Shown in pieces: positions 20,604 through 31,612 of a stretch of 64,000 nt of DNA. The position numbers and the translations under genes are program-made. Every line of letters starts with the position of its first letter. Position 1 is the stretch's first letter. Origin of the DNA: Nemophila menziesii (lineage: Eukaryota; Streptophyta; Magnoliopsida; Boraginales; Hydrophyllaceae); assembly GCA_029959085.1 (NCBI GenBank), contig JARWIR010000031.1:248001-312000 (forward strand). The letters run 5' to 3'. Below the pieces are notes generated by a model. The model ran no database searches, was not told where the DNA came from, and was given only the letters and a program-made list of their open reading frames with translations.

Positions 20604-20885
20604 ATGGCTACGAGAGAGCGACATGCGCTTCCGATAATACCACTTAACGAAAATAATAGCAAGTCACTTGGAGTTATTAATCTGGGTATCAAAGCTAAAA
20701 GAATAGAGCCAGTGAAGGAAGAACCCTACCACCTAATAACAGCGGTAGGAGGTACCACTGTTTTCCTTCATGGTTTTCGACGTCACATTCGAGACAAATG
20801 GGGAGTTCATGGGGACTTCAGACTTACAGAGGAGGAAGAAAATGTCTTCAAGCTGGAGGCATTCCAAAAAGGTGAACTTGAATGA
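20604..20885 (+). pseudogene. LINE2 ORF1, N-terminal part
   Basis: 93 codons from ATG 20604, following an A-rich AAAAAATGG context. The reading frame resembles the N-terminal DUF4283-like region of plant LINE ORF1 and ends at a TGA after FQKGELE, where related proteins continue with LWNLRPG-like sequence, visible next as TTATGGAACCTCAGACC in another frame. ORF1 protein coats element RNA. Broken by this stop or frameshift and by several more up to 21107. Confidence 0.6.
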
Positions 20886-21107
20886 TTATGGAACCTCAGA
20901 CCAGGTATTTTCTTAGGTATGCATTTTGATTTTTTGCCGTGTCAACAACATGTAGACCCCTTAGCTGTGAATCGAGACTTTTCTTCAGTTTGGGTCCAGG
21001 CTAGTGGTCTCGCTTTTATCCAAAATACAGAATAAACTATACTAGATATTTTACCATGCTTCTTAGATATTGAGGACATCGATTTCCCTGATGTAGTAAC
21101 AACAGAT

Positions 21108-21434
21108 GTGAAAATATTAAGGTTTAGAATTTGTTTTAACATCAAGCAACCACTCCCGCCGGGTAGGTACCTAGCACAAGAGGACAGAGCAGGTTGGATT
21201 ACCTTCCATTACGAGAATGTGGGGGCACTTTGTTTTAGGTGTGGGTGTATTGGACATAGAGAAGGAGCTTGTAATGTGGTAATAGTGCAAGAAATTGAAG
21301 AGCCAGATGAAAAGCGCAAAGCTACATGGTTAGTAGCAAATATAGCGAGATACCCACCTATTAAACCAATATATGGGGTAAGGAAAAGAGTTGGGAATAA
21401 ATTCGAGAAATCTGGTAGTGTTCTTTTGGGATAG
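21108..21434 (+). pseudogene. LINE2 ORF1, zinc-knuckle part
   Basis: 108 codons. It contains the CX2CX4HX4C knuckle CFRCGCIGHREGAC (about residues 42-55), preceded by the conserved ENVGALCF lead-in typical of plant LINE ORF1. This is a nucleic-acid-binding motif. The downstream GVRKRVGNKFEKSGSV fades at a stop at 21432; the real protein would continue in another frame. Confidence 0.8.
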
Positions 21435-21639
21435 AAACGAAGAAGGACACTCAGGCAAGGACCAAGGAAGAAATAACCAAGGAACATCAAGATATAATCA
21501 GGACACAGATATGGGTGGATCAACACAAGCTCGTGAAGCTCGCCAACAACGTAAACAACATGATAGGGACCAGAGGTTTGATGATAAGCACACCACGACA
21601 CAAAATCCAGAAGTTCGTGGATCTGGTTTACTTTAGGAA

Positions 21640-22383
21640 GTGGTACAACAAGCTTTTAGAGGATACGAAGCACGAAAACAGAAAAAGCAGACGCGAGGCA
21701 GAAGAGAGTTGGACTTAAACATTTCACAACAAGATACTGAAAGAAACACAAGTGAGACACCAAAACAAAAGAATTTGATAGATAAAAGACAACATCGGAG
21801 TGGTAAGGAACCAGCGCAGGAACATGATAACTCAAATGGGTATAGGCTTCGCACAAACAAATACTACAAAAACCCTATTATTAATAGGAAACTTTCGAAC
21901 AAACAACAGCAAGACATAGTGAAGAAACGTCGTCGTGATTTTTTCGAAGGAATGACAGGTGATCATGAGGGGGTTATCACTAACAAAGTTGGTATTGCGA
22001 GTAGAAGCAGAAGTAAGAAGAATCAAGGCGAGCAGAACCCTAAAAGGATGAGGACCGAGGCAACAGAGAAAGGAAAGAGAGTGGTAATGATAAGCAATGA
22101 GGATAGTGAAGAAGAGACTTCAAGTGATAAGGGTTTCATGAATATTTCAGACTCAGAAAAGACAATAGGAAAGACTACAGTGAATGAAGATGATTCGCGC
22201 TTTGAACCAGAGGAAGAGGAGAACGAAGAAGAATTTGATGGGAGGGTGGGCGGAAATGGTGAAGAAGATGATGTCGAAAGTGGAGAGGAAGTCCAGAGTG
22301 TGAGGAGAAGTAAGAAAAAGAGCGTAACACCTGCAAAAATCCAAGAGGATCGCGGCCTTCCCAAGGTCGCCATCGGAAAATGA
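21640..22383 (+). pseudogene. LINE2 ORF1, charged C-terminal part
   Basis: 247 codons, strongly charged and Gln/Lys/Glu-rich. An acidic run (FEPEEEENEEEFDG and EEDDVESGEE, residues about 185-220) is followed by a basic run (VRRSKKK) and ends QEDRGLPKVAIGK, matching the tail of the LINE1 ORF1. Probably intrinsically disordered. Its stop overlaps the ORF2 ATG at 22380 in the same ATGA arrangement as in LINE1. The N-terminus here is arbitrary, since the frame joins the zinc-knuckle part through shifts. Confidence 0.75.
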
Positions 22384-23534
22384 ATACGATGTTTTGGAAC
22401 TGTCAAGGGATTAGGCTCCCTTGACAGAGACACATATAAGATCTCTTTTGAATAGTTTAAAGCCCGATATAGTATTTGCGAAACAATGCTACGTGAAGTT
22501 GATGTGAAGGAGACTTTAAGAAAGCTAGGTTTTAAGAACTCCTTTATTTTTAACCCCTTAGGTAGTGCATACCACTCGGGGGGTTTTTGGTACTATGGAA
22601 TGATAGTACGAAACTAGACGTTTTATTTTGTAATCGCTATTTTGTTTTTTTCCTTATAAATGATCCTATATTTCCGTACTATATTATTTGTGTGCATGCG
22701 CCTAATAATTATGATGATAGATTAACAGTTTGGAATCAAATTACCAAATGGAATGACAAAAACAACAAACAATGGCTACTCATGGGAGATTTCAACAACA
22801 TACTAAACATGGAAGATAAATGTAGTTCATCTCCTCCATATACACAACAAATTATTGACTTCAAAAATTTCATTAACAACAATGGACTTGCAGAAATCAA
22901 CTCAAAGGGTTGCAATTTTACTTGGAATAACAGACAAAAAGGAGATAAAATAGTCAAAAGCAAGATAGACAGAGTTTTTGGATCTTATGAATGGATCATC
23001 AAATTTAGTAACGCACAGGTTTATATTCCACCGACAACAATATCTGATCATTCACCACTTATATTACAATACGACTCTAAAGTGCCACGTGGTAAAAAAT
23101 ACTTTAAGTTTGAGTCCCACTGGCTTGATAATAATGAATGCAGGGACATAGTTCAACATAGCTGGGAAGGAGTCTCTACTCAACAATCATTGTTGAACTA
23201 TTTGAAGAAAAAAAAGTCAACAACTCATGCGCTCAAAGTATGGAGCAAGAATACTTTCAAAAATCATCAAGAACAAATAAAACGAATTCAAAAAATACTG
23301 ACACAAATAACTAATATGACACCGACGACTGAAAACCAACGTGAAGAAGAAGAACTAAGGAAAGAACTCTCTTTGGAATACACGTGCGAAGAAAAATATT
23401 GGGCGGATAGAGCAAGACAATTATGGCTCACATGTGGGGACAAAAATACAATTTTTTTACACATGGCAACTATGCAACGAAGAACCATTAACAAAATATC
23501 AAGAATAAAGAATACACAAGGACAATGGACATAA
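22380..23534 (+). pseudogene. LINE2 ORF2: endonuclease and linker
   Basis: ORF2 starts MNTMFWNCQG at 22380 but small deletions near 22412 and 22476 break the first 200 bases. The long frame 22587-23534 holds LLMGDFNN, FTWNNRQ, KIDRVF and SDHSPL, so the C-terminal half of the AP endonuclease is intact, then the CEEKYWADRARQLWLTCGD linker. It stops at a TAA where LINE1 has Glu (GQW-stop versus GQWIEE). From 23535 to 23697 LINE1-like sequence continues with no long frame and then ends. Confidence 0.85.
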
Positions 23535-23714
23535 GAGATTTCAGAAGTCAAAACAAATTTCCAACAATTCTATAACCAACTTTTTGAAGAAAAACAAGGA
23601 GAAAATGGAGAAATCAATAACGCATTGCACTTCATTGAACCTAAGGTAACTAAAAACATGAATAAAAAACTGATAGAAAAACCAACTATGGAAGAACGAG
23701 AATTGAATTGAAAG

Positions 23715-24960
23715 TGACTAACTAAACTTCAAAAACTTGAAGCCTCCATGCTTTGCACACCGAGTTTTGATCATTACTTTCACAATCAATCTGACTTGGA
23801 GATTCAAAGGCCTTTTCTTTTCTTGTGTTTTGGTTTTCTTGGAAGAAAACTGATGAAATTTTTTTATCTGTATAATAAAACCCATTATACTTTTATAACT
23901 TTAGGGAAAATGAAAAGTCTAGAAAATGATTATCTTAATAATCGGGTCCACTATCCATATGTATAATGTACTTGGACCTTTTATATTATACAAATGACTT
24001 GACTAACCCAGTGATTAGTGACACACTTCACATTACTGGAGGTACGTGGTTCGATCCACACACCCAACGACCAGATAACGTGAAGTAACTCTATACAAAG
24101 AACCCGGTAAAAGATCATATAAGTATTCTCTCTATCTTTACAGCTCCGGATCATCCTGGGATATGGTACAACAGTCAAATCCCATTAGAAAATAAACTAT
24201 GTTACACGTCGATTATCAACGATTGACGAATGACCCAAGAAACTCCTTTCTTCATTCATTCTATCACCTTGGCCAAGGATTCGATACAATCGTTATAATC
24301 TTATGACATCGTAGAGCTCAAACTCTTTACCTAGAGTTGATAGATTCCATCTTGACTCATCCCTATGAGCATATATACTTGGATACGTCCAATATCCTTT
24401 TGACTCACATTATGACACACTAGTAGTCCAGTATCAAAACATAACAAACACATACACAACTATAGTGATGATCTCAGGTCAAAGGATTACAAGTATAAGA
24501 ATCCTTATAGAGTTTAACCTACTTGACAGTTCAAGGTAATTAACCATTAGGAATCTCTAGTTTTAGTTGGTTCGATAATCACATCTCTATGTGCATTATC
24601 TATGCACCTAACTCGGTAAACGATACCGATATTTATTCAATAAATACTCGTTAGCTACATATTAATTTAACCGGATCATCGAGGTCCTTACTCGATGATC
24701 CTACGATTAAGAACAAGTATAGATTAAGTCCTTTGAGCTAGATTCTCATTATCATAACACCTTATGATATCTAGTTCGTAACTTAATCAAGGACCCGCCT
24801 TTATATTATGTAGATGAATACCATAATCATAAAAGCTTGCCATAGATTCAAGGAAACAATTTATTTAATCAACACTGTAGGGATAACTATTATCGTGTAC
24901 GATTAAACACTTGTGTTCAATTCATTACAAGACGATCGGGGCTAAGACATAATTCCAACA
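23715..24960 (-). mobile_element. Isolated LTR of a copia-type element, mismatched flanks
   Basis: On the minus strand it begins TGTTGGAATTATGTC (24960) and plausibly ends GTTAGTCA (23715), about 1.25 kb. A TATAAAAGG box lies near 23970-23980 in reverse. It contains a perfect hairpin at 24673-24701. No ORF. The right flank is the RT gene of copia element J, cut in LVGAL; the left flank is LINE2. The 5 bases on each side (GAAAG and TGCAA) do not match, so this is not a simple insertion. The right end is firm; the left end is inferred. Confidence 0.6.
24673..24701. repeat. Perfect 11-bp stem hairpin in the isolated LTR
   Basis: GGATCATCGAG, 7-base loop GTCCTTA, CTCGATGATCC. Lies in the U3-like part of the LTR. 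Possible structural or protein-binding site. Confidence 0.8.
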
Positions 24961-25579
24961 TGCAAAGCACCAACTAAACTCCGAAATAGAAAAGGATCCT
25001 CAAAGAGTTCTAAAGAATGTGACGATGGAACAACATACTTTCTAAGCGTAGGTAGGGGAGAACTTTTACAATCACTCATACCAGCTTTCTTAAGAATAAA
25101 ATATGCATAATTTGCCTGAGAAACAATAAACTTATGTGGCTCAGTAATGACTTCTAGACCAAGAAAATAAGATAGCAGTCCTAGATCCTTCATAGAAAAA
25201 CGCAATTTTAACGCATCAATAATATGTTGTACACCTAAAGTATCACCACTTGTGATTAAAAGATCATCAACATAAACCAAAACAATGGTTAATTCATTAT
25301 TACTACGTCGAATAAACATTAGGGAATCTGCAAGACAAATATGAAATCCTTGCAATTCAAGAAACTTAGTAAGTAAATTATTCCAAGCACGAAGAGCTTG
25401 TTTGAGGACATATAACGAGCGTTTAAGCTTTTACAAACATAGGAAGGCTTAGTCTCATCAATAAAGCTAGCAGGTTGCGTCATATAAACAACTTCATCTA
25501 ACTCACCATGTAAAAAGGCATTAGAAACATCGAATTGAATAATACACTCCATTTGAAGCATCAAGTGATAAAAGAACAC
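24961..25579 (-). pseudogene. Element J reverse transcriptase, catalytic part
   Basis: Two overlapping frames. 25319-25579 has QFDVSNAFLHGELDEVVYM, the copia RT motif with the first catalytic Asp, followed by a decayed SLNARYMSS stretch. 24961-25355 has VLVYVDDLLITSGD with the YVDD active site, then MKDLGLLSYFLGLEV and SQANYAYFILKKAGM, ending RSLVGAL. The frame change occurs near 25400. The protein is cut at LVGAL by the isolated LTR, so the connection and RNase H domains are absent. Confidence 0.9.
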
Positions 25580-25970
25580 AGATAGTTTGATGTTTTTTCA
25601 ACAGAACTAAAGGTTTCATGATAATCAAGGCCATATTCTTGAAGTAAACCACACGCCAAAAGTATAGCTTTCTAATGATCAACAAAACCATCTGCGTTAT
25701 GTTTGATCTTATATACCCATTTACATGTAATAGGGGTCCTACCAAGTGATGAAGGAACCAGCTCCCATGTATTTTGCTTAATAAGAGCAGTATATTCATC
25801 AGACATAGCTTGAATCCAATGTAGGGACTTGGCTCAGACATAGCTTGAATCCAATGTAGGGACTTGGCAGCTTCTTTATAAGATCTAGGTTCAATGAGAG
25901 ATGAATTAGACAAGGCAGATTGACATTTATATGAGGGTTTAAGTGAACCGGTTTGCCGATGTGTAATCAT
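25521..25970 (-). pseudogene. Element J RT N-terminal region with a 35-bp duplication
   Basis: Frame includes EPRSYKEAAKSLHWIQAMSE, the conserved lead-in to copia RT (P-x-x-Y-x-EA...W). A 35-bp unit is tandemly repeated at 25800-25834 and 25835-25869, so SLHWIQAMSE is followed by a second copy in another frame. Since 35 is not a multiple of 3, the duplication itself shifts the frame. The expected continuation VPSSLGRTPITCKW is visible in a neighbouring frame at about 25715-25765. Confidence 0.82.
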
Positions 25971-26086
25971 GTGATGAGAGGCTTGGGTGGTGGTGGATGA
26001 GTAGAAGAGGACTGTGTATTTTGAGGTGGAATATTAGATGAAGAAGGCGACATATTATGATCAGTAGAAGATAAATTTAGTCGAGA

Positions 26087-27217
26087 CTAGAAAGGATGAG
26101 ACAATGAATGAAGATTAATGGAACAAAAAAGATCAAGATATGAAGTGTAGGAAGACTCAAGTAAAGAAGATTCTGAAGATATTTGAGTTTGAAACCGAAA
26201 AACAAGTTCATTAAAAACAACATGACGAGAAATATAGACCTTTTTAGAAGATAAAGCAAAACACTTATAGCCTTTACTATGACTACAATAACCAAGAAAA
26301 ATGTAAGGTTCAGAAAGAGGGGCTAATTTGTGTGGGCTATAAGGTCTTAACCACGGGTAACACAGACATCTAAAGACTCGTAAGTGAGAATAAGAAGGTT
26401 GTGATTGATAGAAAGCTTGAAAAAGAGAAATATTGTTAAGAGTAGGTATAGGCAAAATATTTATCAAATATATAGCTGCAGAAAGAGCCTCTAACCAAAA
26501 CTTGGAGGGTAAGAAGCTGTGAGATAAAAAAGAACGAGTGGTTTCAATTAAATGACGGACTTTGCGCTCAACAACAACATTTTGCTCTGGTGTATGAGGG
26601 CAGCTGGTTTGATGAATTAATACCATGCTTTTGAAGAAAGGAGTGAAATATATTATTGAAAAATTCTCCACCATTATCTGAACACAAAATCTTAATGTTA
26701 ACACCAAATTACGTATGGATCAATGAGTAAAGATTTTGAAAAATTGAACATACATCAGATTCATAAGACAAAGGAAAACCCCAAGTGTATCGAATATAGT
26801 CATCGATGAACACAACATAATATTTAAAGGAAGAAGAAGAACTGAAGAGTGAGGGACCCCACACATCACTATGTAATAAATCAAAAGGAGCTTTGGATTC
26901 AGTTACATACAAAACAAATGGAAATTTATGAGTTTTAGAAATAGAACAAGCATCACAGGTGTTAAGAGGTATTGAATCTTTAGTGTTTAAAATAGTAGAA
27001 AGAGGCACTGAAGAATTTGATGAAGGTTGGCCTAAACAAGATGCCAAAGCTGAGCTGAAGAGGACACAACTATAGAAGATAGACATTTGAACTGAGGTGA
27101 ATGTGAAGAAAATGACTGGGAGGACTTGAGATTTGAAGACAACATAACTAGATATAATCCATCACTACAAGGCCCCTGAAACAATACATTGTGTGAGCTA
27201 GAATCGCAAATAGACAA
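26087..27217 (-). pseudogene. Element J integrase with GAG-pre-integrase zinc region
   Basis: From right: DSSSHNVLFQGPCSDGLYLV (27032-27217) and CDACSISKTHKFPF (26709-27086) form the pre-integrase lead-in and zinc-binding end. The core follows with LLHSDVWGP (first Asp), YYVVFIDDYIRYTW (second Asp region), then 26087-26707 with HQTSCPHTPEQNVVVERKVR (catalytic Glu region), AALSAAIYLINILPIP-like sequence, FLGYCSHSKGYKCF and SRHVVFNE. A stop or shift separates 26707 from 26709. Integrase inserts the cDNA into host DNA. The core residues appear present but the frame is broken. Confidence 0.88.
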
Positions 27218-28765
27218 TGATGTCTCCCTATTTGAGATGATTTAATCTTAGTTGGAGAAATCGTTTTAGGTATTTTAGGATAGTCTTTAGTCGATTTTTA
27301 TTGGAATTATTGTATTTTCTTATTTCTTGTCCTGTCTTGATTTGATGATTTATTATTTTTATAGCATACTTGGTGTAATTGTTTGTTGATTGTGAATCTT
27401 TAAAGATATATGGTAATTAATTAGATTCAAAATCAATTCCAAGAGATAAAGGAAAGAATATAATGATGCATCTTGGAGATAAAGGAAGGAAAAGATAAAA
27501 TAGGAAAAGAAAAGTTGTCAAGTAAATCTGAAATTCAGTAGCTAAATCCATTAAAGTGATCATAACTCAAGATTGGCTGGGCATTTGGAAGAACGGTCCA
27601 AAGAAAAGTTGTAGAGCTTTCTTAGACAATCAATTTCAATATAAAGAACGCGTCAATCGGAGAAATATTGAAGAAGTGACGGCCAAAATAAGAAAACAAC
27701 AGTTTATTACCTTTTCTATATTTTAAGGTTACAAATTTGAGTTCGACTAGATGTCCAATTACTTGCATCCTACTCCAAGAAAATGATTTTTAGGGCTTCC
27801 TAGACTCCTATAAATACACCCTTTAACTATCGTAAACATGTCCTTGCTCAGTTCTAAGCCATATATTAGTCTTTGCTTGAATATTAATCCTTAGTATCAA
27901 GTTTATCATGACAAGAAGAAAGAAGTTGGAGAGTGACAAACTCCTCTTCTACATCTCACCTTCTCTATATTTAGGGTAATTAGCTATAGATTTGTGGCTT
28001 CCCCATAATTCTAAACTTTTATTCTGCAAGTCTTACTCTTAATTATTTGGGTTATTATTTTGTCTTTAATTTCTTAATACTATTTGTTATTTTAATTGAT
28101 TTGAGCTTGGCGTATATTGGTATTGTGTGCTTTGACTTATTGTTTCCAGCCCTAGATTTGTCCAATATTAGGAATACCCTTAGTACTTTAGTTAACACCC
28201 AGAAGGGGGATTCAATTATTGACAACACCACATAATCGTCTAGTGTGCGGTAGTTATCCTGATGGGCTTGCCTAACTAGATAGCCGTAAAGGTTTGATTT
28301 AACCACCGATCATTACTCAGGATCCCCTTACCCAAGTCCCCTGGTAGTGGAGAGGTTGCTCCTAAGTCCACCCTGACGGGGGTTAGGAAGAATTTAGAAT
28401 CCCGATTAATATATAATGCTCAATTCACCCTTAATATTAGAATAACAACTTAGTAAGATAGACTCATATTAGTAACCGTGATTTATCTGACTTACATTCA
28501 TATTTATTTATCTACATTCTTATTTATTATTTCACATCAGATAATTATTCATCTCATTATATTAATCTAAACATCTAAATTCATCTACGCTTCTTGAATA
28601 CAAGTAGATATAACAGATTAAATTCCTGCGAACGAACTTTTCTTATAAGCTAAACTTGCAAACGATCTGTAATACTTCCAGTGAGTTTCTCGTGGTAGTC
28701 AGGGGTGTGTCCTTTATTATTATCTTTATTTATTTGTTTTATTTATCACACCTTTTCCCCTACCA
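27218..28765 (+). mobile_element. LTR E (solo), Athila-like, plus strand
   Basis: Starts TGATGTCTCCCTATTTG and ends near CCCTACCA. TATAAATA lies near 27810-27817, a CCACCCTGACGGGGG block at 28363-28377 and the TATCACACC end block at 28744-28752. About 1.55 kb. It splits the J pre-integrase region. Both flanks contain GTCTATTT on the minus strand (near 27209 and 28777), suggesting a target duplication, but the duplicated bases do not abut the TG...CA ends exactly, so the outer ends are uncertain by about 10 bases. No interior, so a solo LTR. Confidence 0.72.
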
Positions 28766-28773
28766 AACACAAA

Positions 28774-29410
28774 AATAGACTTGAATATAATATAACAATT
28801 ATTATCGCGTGTAAATTGCAAAATTGATAAGAGATTAGAGGAGATGGAAGGCATATGTAACACAGAATTTAACAAAAAATTAGAGGAGGAAGAAAAGCGT
28901 ACTAGTCCCAACATTAGAAATATCAAATGCTTGACCACTACCAATTGCAACAGAACCATTACCGCGATAAGGAGAATGATTTTGAAGTAAATTGAGATCA
29001 GAAGTAACATGATTGTTTGCGCCTGAATCTAAATACCATAACTCAGGGTCATAACTATTTGATGATTGGGAATTATCCATTAGAGTAGTTCTATTTTGAG
29101 CTCTAGGTGAGGTAAAATTCACAAAATCACTCCTCTTCCAACAATCAAGCACAGAGTGGCCATAACGTATGAAAGTTTGACAGGTAGGTACACTCGAGTT
29201 ATAGGAGTGCATACCAGAATTAGGTAAGGAAATAGATGATTCACCATTTATAGAAGAGACATTATTGAACGAACCAAGAGATCTACCTCTGCATCGAGCA
29301 CAAGAAGAATATCCACGAACTCTATGAGAGAAAGAAGGTGATTGTTGTGGAGCCAAAGACTGGGAAGATAAAAACAGAGTCGTGTGAGAATTGTTCATGT
29401 GCTCACTAGA
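28774..29410 (-). pseudogene. Element J gag C-terminus and protease
   Basis: The frame 28880-29410 carries a zinc-knuckle-like CQTFIRYGHSVLDC, in which the second Cys is replaced by Phe, then LWYLDSGANNHVTSD, the copia aspartic protease active site (DSG). The continuation in another frame is NSVLHMPSISSNLLSILQFT (28726-29010), the usual post-protease block. Disrupted by a shift near 28900 and split from the rest of gag by element H. The protease would process the Gag-Pol polyprotein. Confidence 0.88.
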
Positions 29411-29415
29411 CTCAC

Positions 29416-30964
29416 TGGTGTCTCCTAGGGTGTGATAAAATAATAGAGTAAAAGGTAGATAAACGATGCACAAATCACCCTAAACTAGCACGGTTCTGCA
29501 AGTATTACAGGATGTATGCAAGTTTTAATGATAAGAAGATTCGTTCCTCAAGGACTTAAATGTGTTAGACAGATGGGTAAATGAATAAGAGTAGCAATAA
29601 TTAATTAAAGGAAAGAAAATAAATACGATTGAATTAGAGATTAATGATTAAACTAACTAAATTAAAACACAATAAAATAAATATGGAAGAAATAAGATGA
29701 GAGAGTATAACTTAGGTTTTGCTAGTATGCACTAATCCTTCTAATTCATTCTATCAATTTCAGTTTATAAGGGGAGATAATAGCTCTTAGATATGTAGTC
29801 AGGATTCTAAATTCCTCCTATCCCCATAGAGCAAACTAGGATGGAAACCTCACAATCACGAGGGAACTCACAAAGGGTTAACCTACGCCACTTGGGTCCT
29901 AGGTTTACTCCTACCTACTAATGATGTTTGGTGATGAAAATAAACCTTAGTGACTATCTAGTTAGGCTAGTGTTGTCAGGAACAATTCCTTATTCTAGAC
30001 GTTTATGTGGTGTTTCAATAATTAGACACCCCTTTCGGGCGACCATCTAACTACTATTAGAAAAGTCCTAAATTGATCAAGCTTAAGACAAACAATAAAT
30101 CAAAGCACATAAACCAAATATATGGTTAAGTAGCTAGAATCAGATTAAAACATATAATTCCCAAAGAAACTTAGATAGAAAAAAAATAGAATTCATAGAT
30201 TATACATAATGCAAAGTCCAAGCTATGGGAAAATTAGTTCATACCTGAAGGAAATAAATAAAAGAATGATACAAAGATGTTATCTTGCTCTCTTCAATAA
30301 CTTTAATGATATAAAACTTAAGGACTAACTTATGAGAGGCAAGGATTATTTTACAAAGGCTAAAGGGTATATTTATAGGTGTTTAGAATACCTAATTCAT
30401 TTTCTTTGAGTGGAAGACAAGTAACTTGGACTCCAAGCCCAACTCAAGTTCGTAACCCTAAAATATAGAAAAGGTAATAATCTGCCGCTGTTTTGTTTTG
30501 GCCGTAACTTCTTCCTTTCAACTCCGATTGATGTGTTCCATATGTCGACACTGATCGTCTCGGAAAGCTCTATAATTTTTCTTCATTCCATTCTTCCAAA
30601 TTCTTAAACAATCTTGAGTTATGATCACTTCTATGGTCGTAGGTGCTGGATTTCAATTTTATTTGGCAACTTTATCTTTCCATATCTTATCTTTTCTTTC
30701 CTTATCTCCAATTACCATGCATATCTTCTTTCCTTTATCTCTTTAGATTTGATTTGGTATCTAATTAATTTGTATATATATATTTAAAGCTTCACACAAA
30801 AAAATAAATTAAAACAAATATGCTCTAAAAATAATAAATCATTAAATCAAGACAAGAAGTTGGAAAGTGCACTAATACATAAGATAACTCGACTAAAAGA
30901 CTTCTAAAACGCTAAAAATGATGTCTCAAACTAAGATTAAATCATCACAAATGGGGAGACATCA
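29416..30964 (-). repeat. 3' LTR of element H
   Basis: 1549 bp; on the minus strand TGATGTCTCCCC...GGAGACACCA. Minus-strand TATAAATA near 30370. Close to the 5' LTR at 50041-51581 over its whole length with scattered changes. The polypurine tract next to it (30965-30981) reads CTTTGAGTTGAGCGTCT on the minus strand, a mutated form of the GAGTTGGGGGTCT in A and B. Confidence 0.88.
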
Positions 30965-31607
30965 AGACGCTCAACTCAAAGTTGTATCATCCCGATACAA
31001 TAAAGATAAAAACAAAGGGAAGTTCTAAATACACACCTTGGTCAATTAAGCACAATGGGAAAGAAGATAACAGAATATATAGTATAGACATAAAACAACT
31101 ACTCTGAAAATTTCATTTAATGATATTTACAAACTACATACATGCATACTTTTCATATCCATAATCAACACGTATTGAATTCAAGATTGGATTAGCTTTG
31201 CAATGTAAGAAGGAGAGGAACTTTACTCAAGGAGGCTATAGATTGTTCATCGAACTTCACTAGTATCCAAAGATCCACTTAACTACTCCCTATTGGCTCA
31301 ATCACTTCTAGATTACATATCAAAGAATCAGAAGGTCTTTAAGGCTGTAATGTTGGCTTAGGGACAGTATGATAGTATATTTGGATAAATTAGAGTGATC
31401 TTTTGACTCTCTCCTCACTAGCCATCAACGAATCGCCCTAAAGCTTGAGTTATAACGTTCCTCACTCAATCCAATGATTTTATTGATGCACAAAGTAGCA
31501 TCCCCAATAACCCAATATTAAAGCATAAAAATGTTCACATAAAAATTCCACTTTGCCGGTCCAAATATATATATTCTTTTCAAATCAATTTTTTTCTTTT
31601 GTATAGC
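30965..31607 (-). other. 3' noncoding region of element H, distal part
   Basis: No ORF. Contains the third conserved block in reverse (31391-31421, ending CTCTCCTCACTAGCC), shared with A (7049) and B (44589). Interrupted at 31608-31612 by element I and resumes at 36543. Confidence 0.75.
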
Positions 31608-31612
31608 TATGA

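Larger units (their letters stand above)
20604..23697 (+). mobile_element. LINE2: L1-type LINE, 3'-truncated
   Basis: Contains ORF1 with a zinc knuckle, an ORF2 start overlapping the ORF1 stop, the endonuclease and the linker. Similarity to LINE1 ends at ATGGAAGAAC (about 23697), just before the reverse transcriptase, where an unrelated LTR begins. Loss of the 3' end is unusual for a LINE, which normally loses its 5' end, so a later deletion or recombination is likely. Left boundary taken at the ORF1 ATG; the true 5' end may be as far left as about 20200. Confidence 0.85.

Noticed and set aside
22023..22433. 136-codon Ser/Pro-rich minus-strand ORF
   Set aside because: Antisense shadow of the charged LINE2 ORF1 C-terminus; composition is dictated by the Glu/Lys codons on the plus strand.
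24001..24065. Possible tRNA-derived SINE (GTGGTTCGATCC B-box-like, CCCAGTGATTAGTG A-box-like)
   Set aside because: The boxes are imperfect, no 3' tail or target duplication is visible, and the sequence is inside the transcribed part of an LTR.
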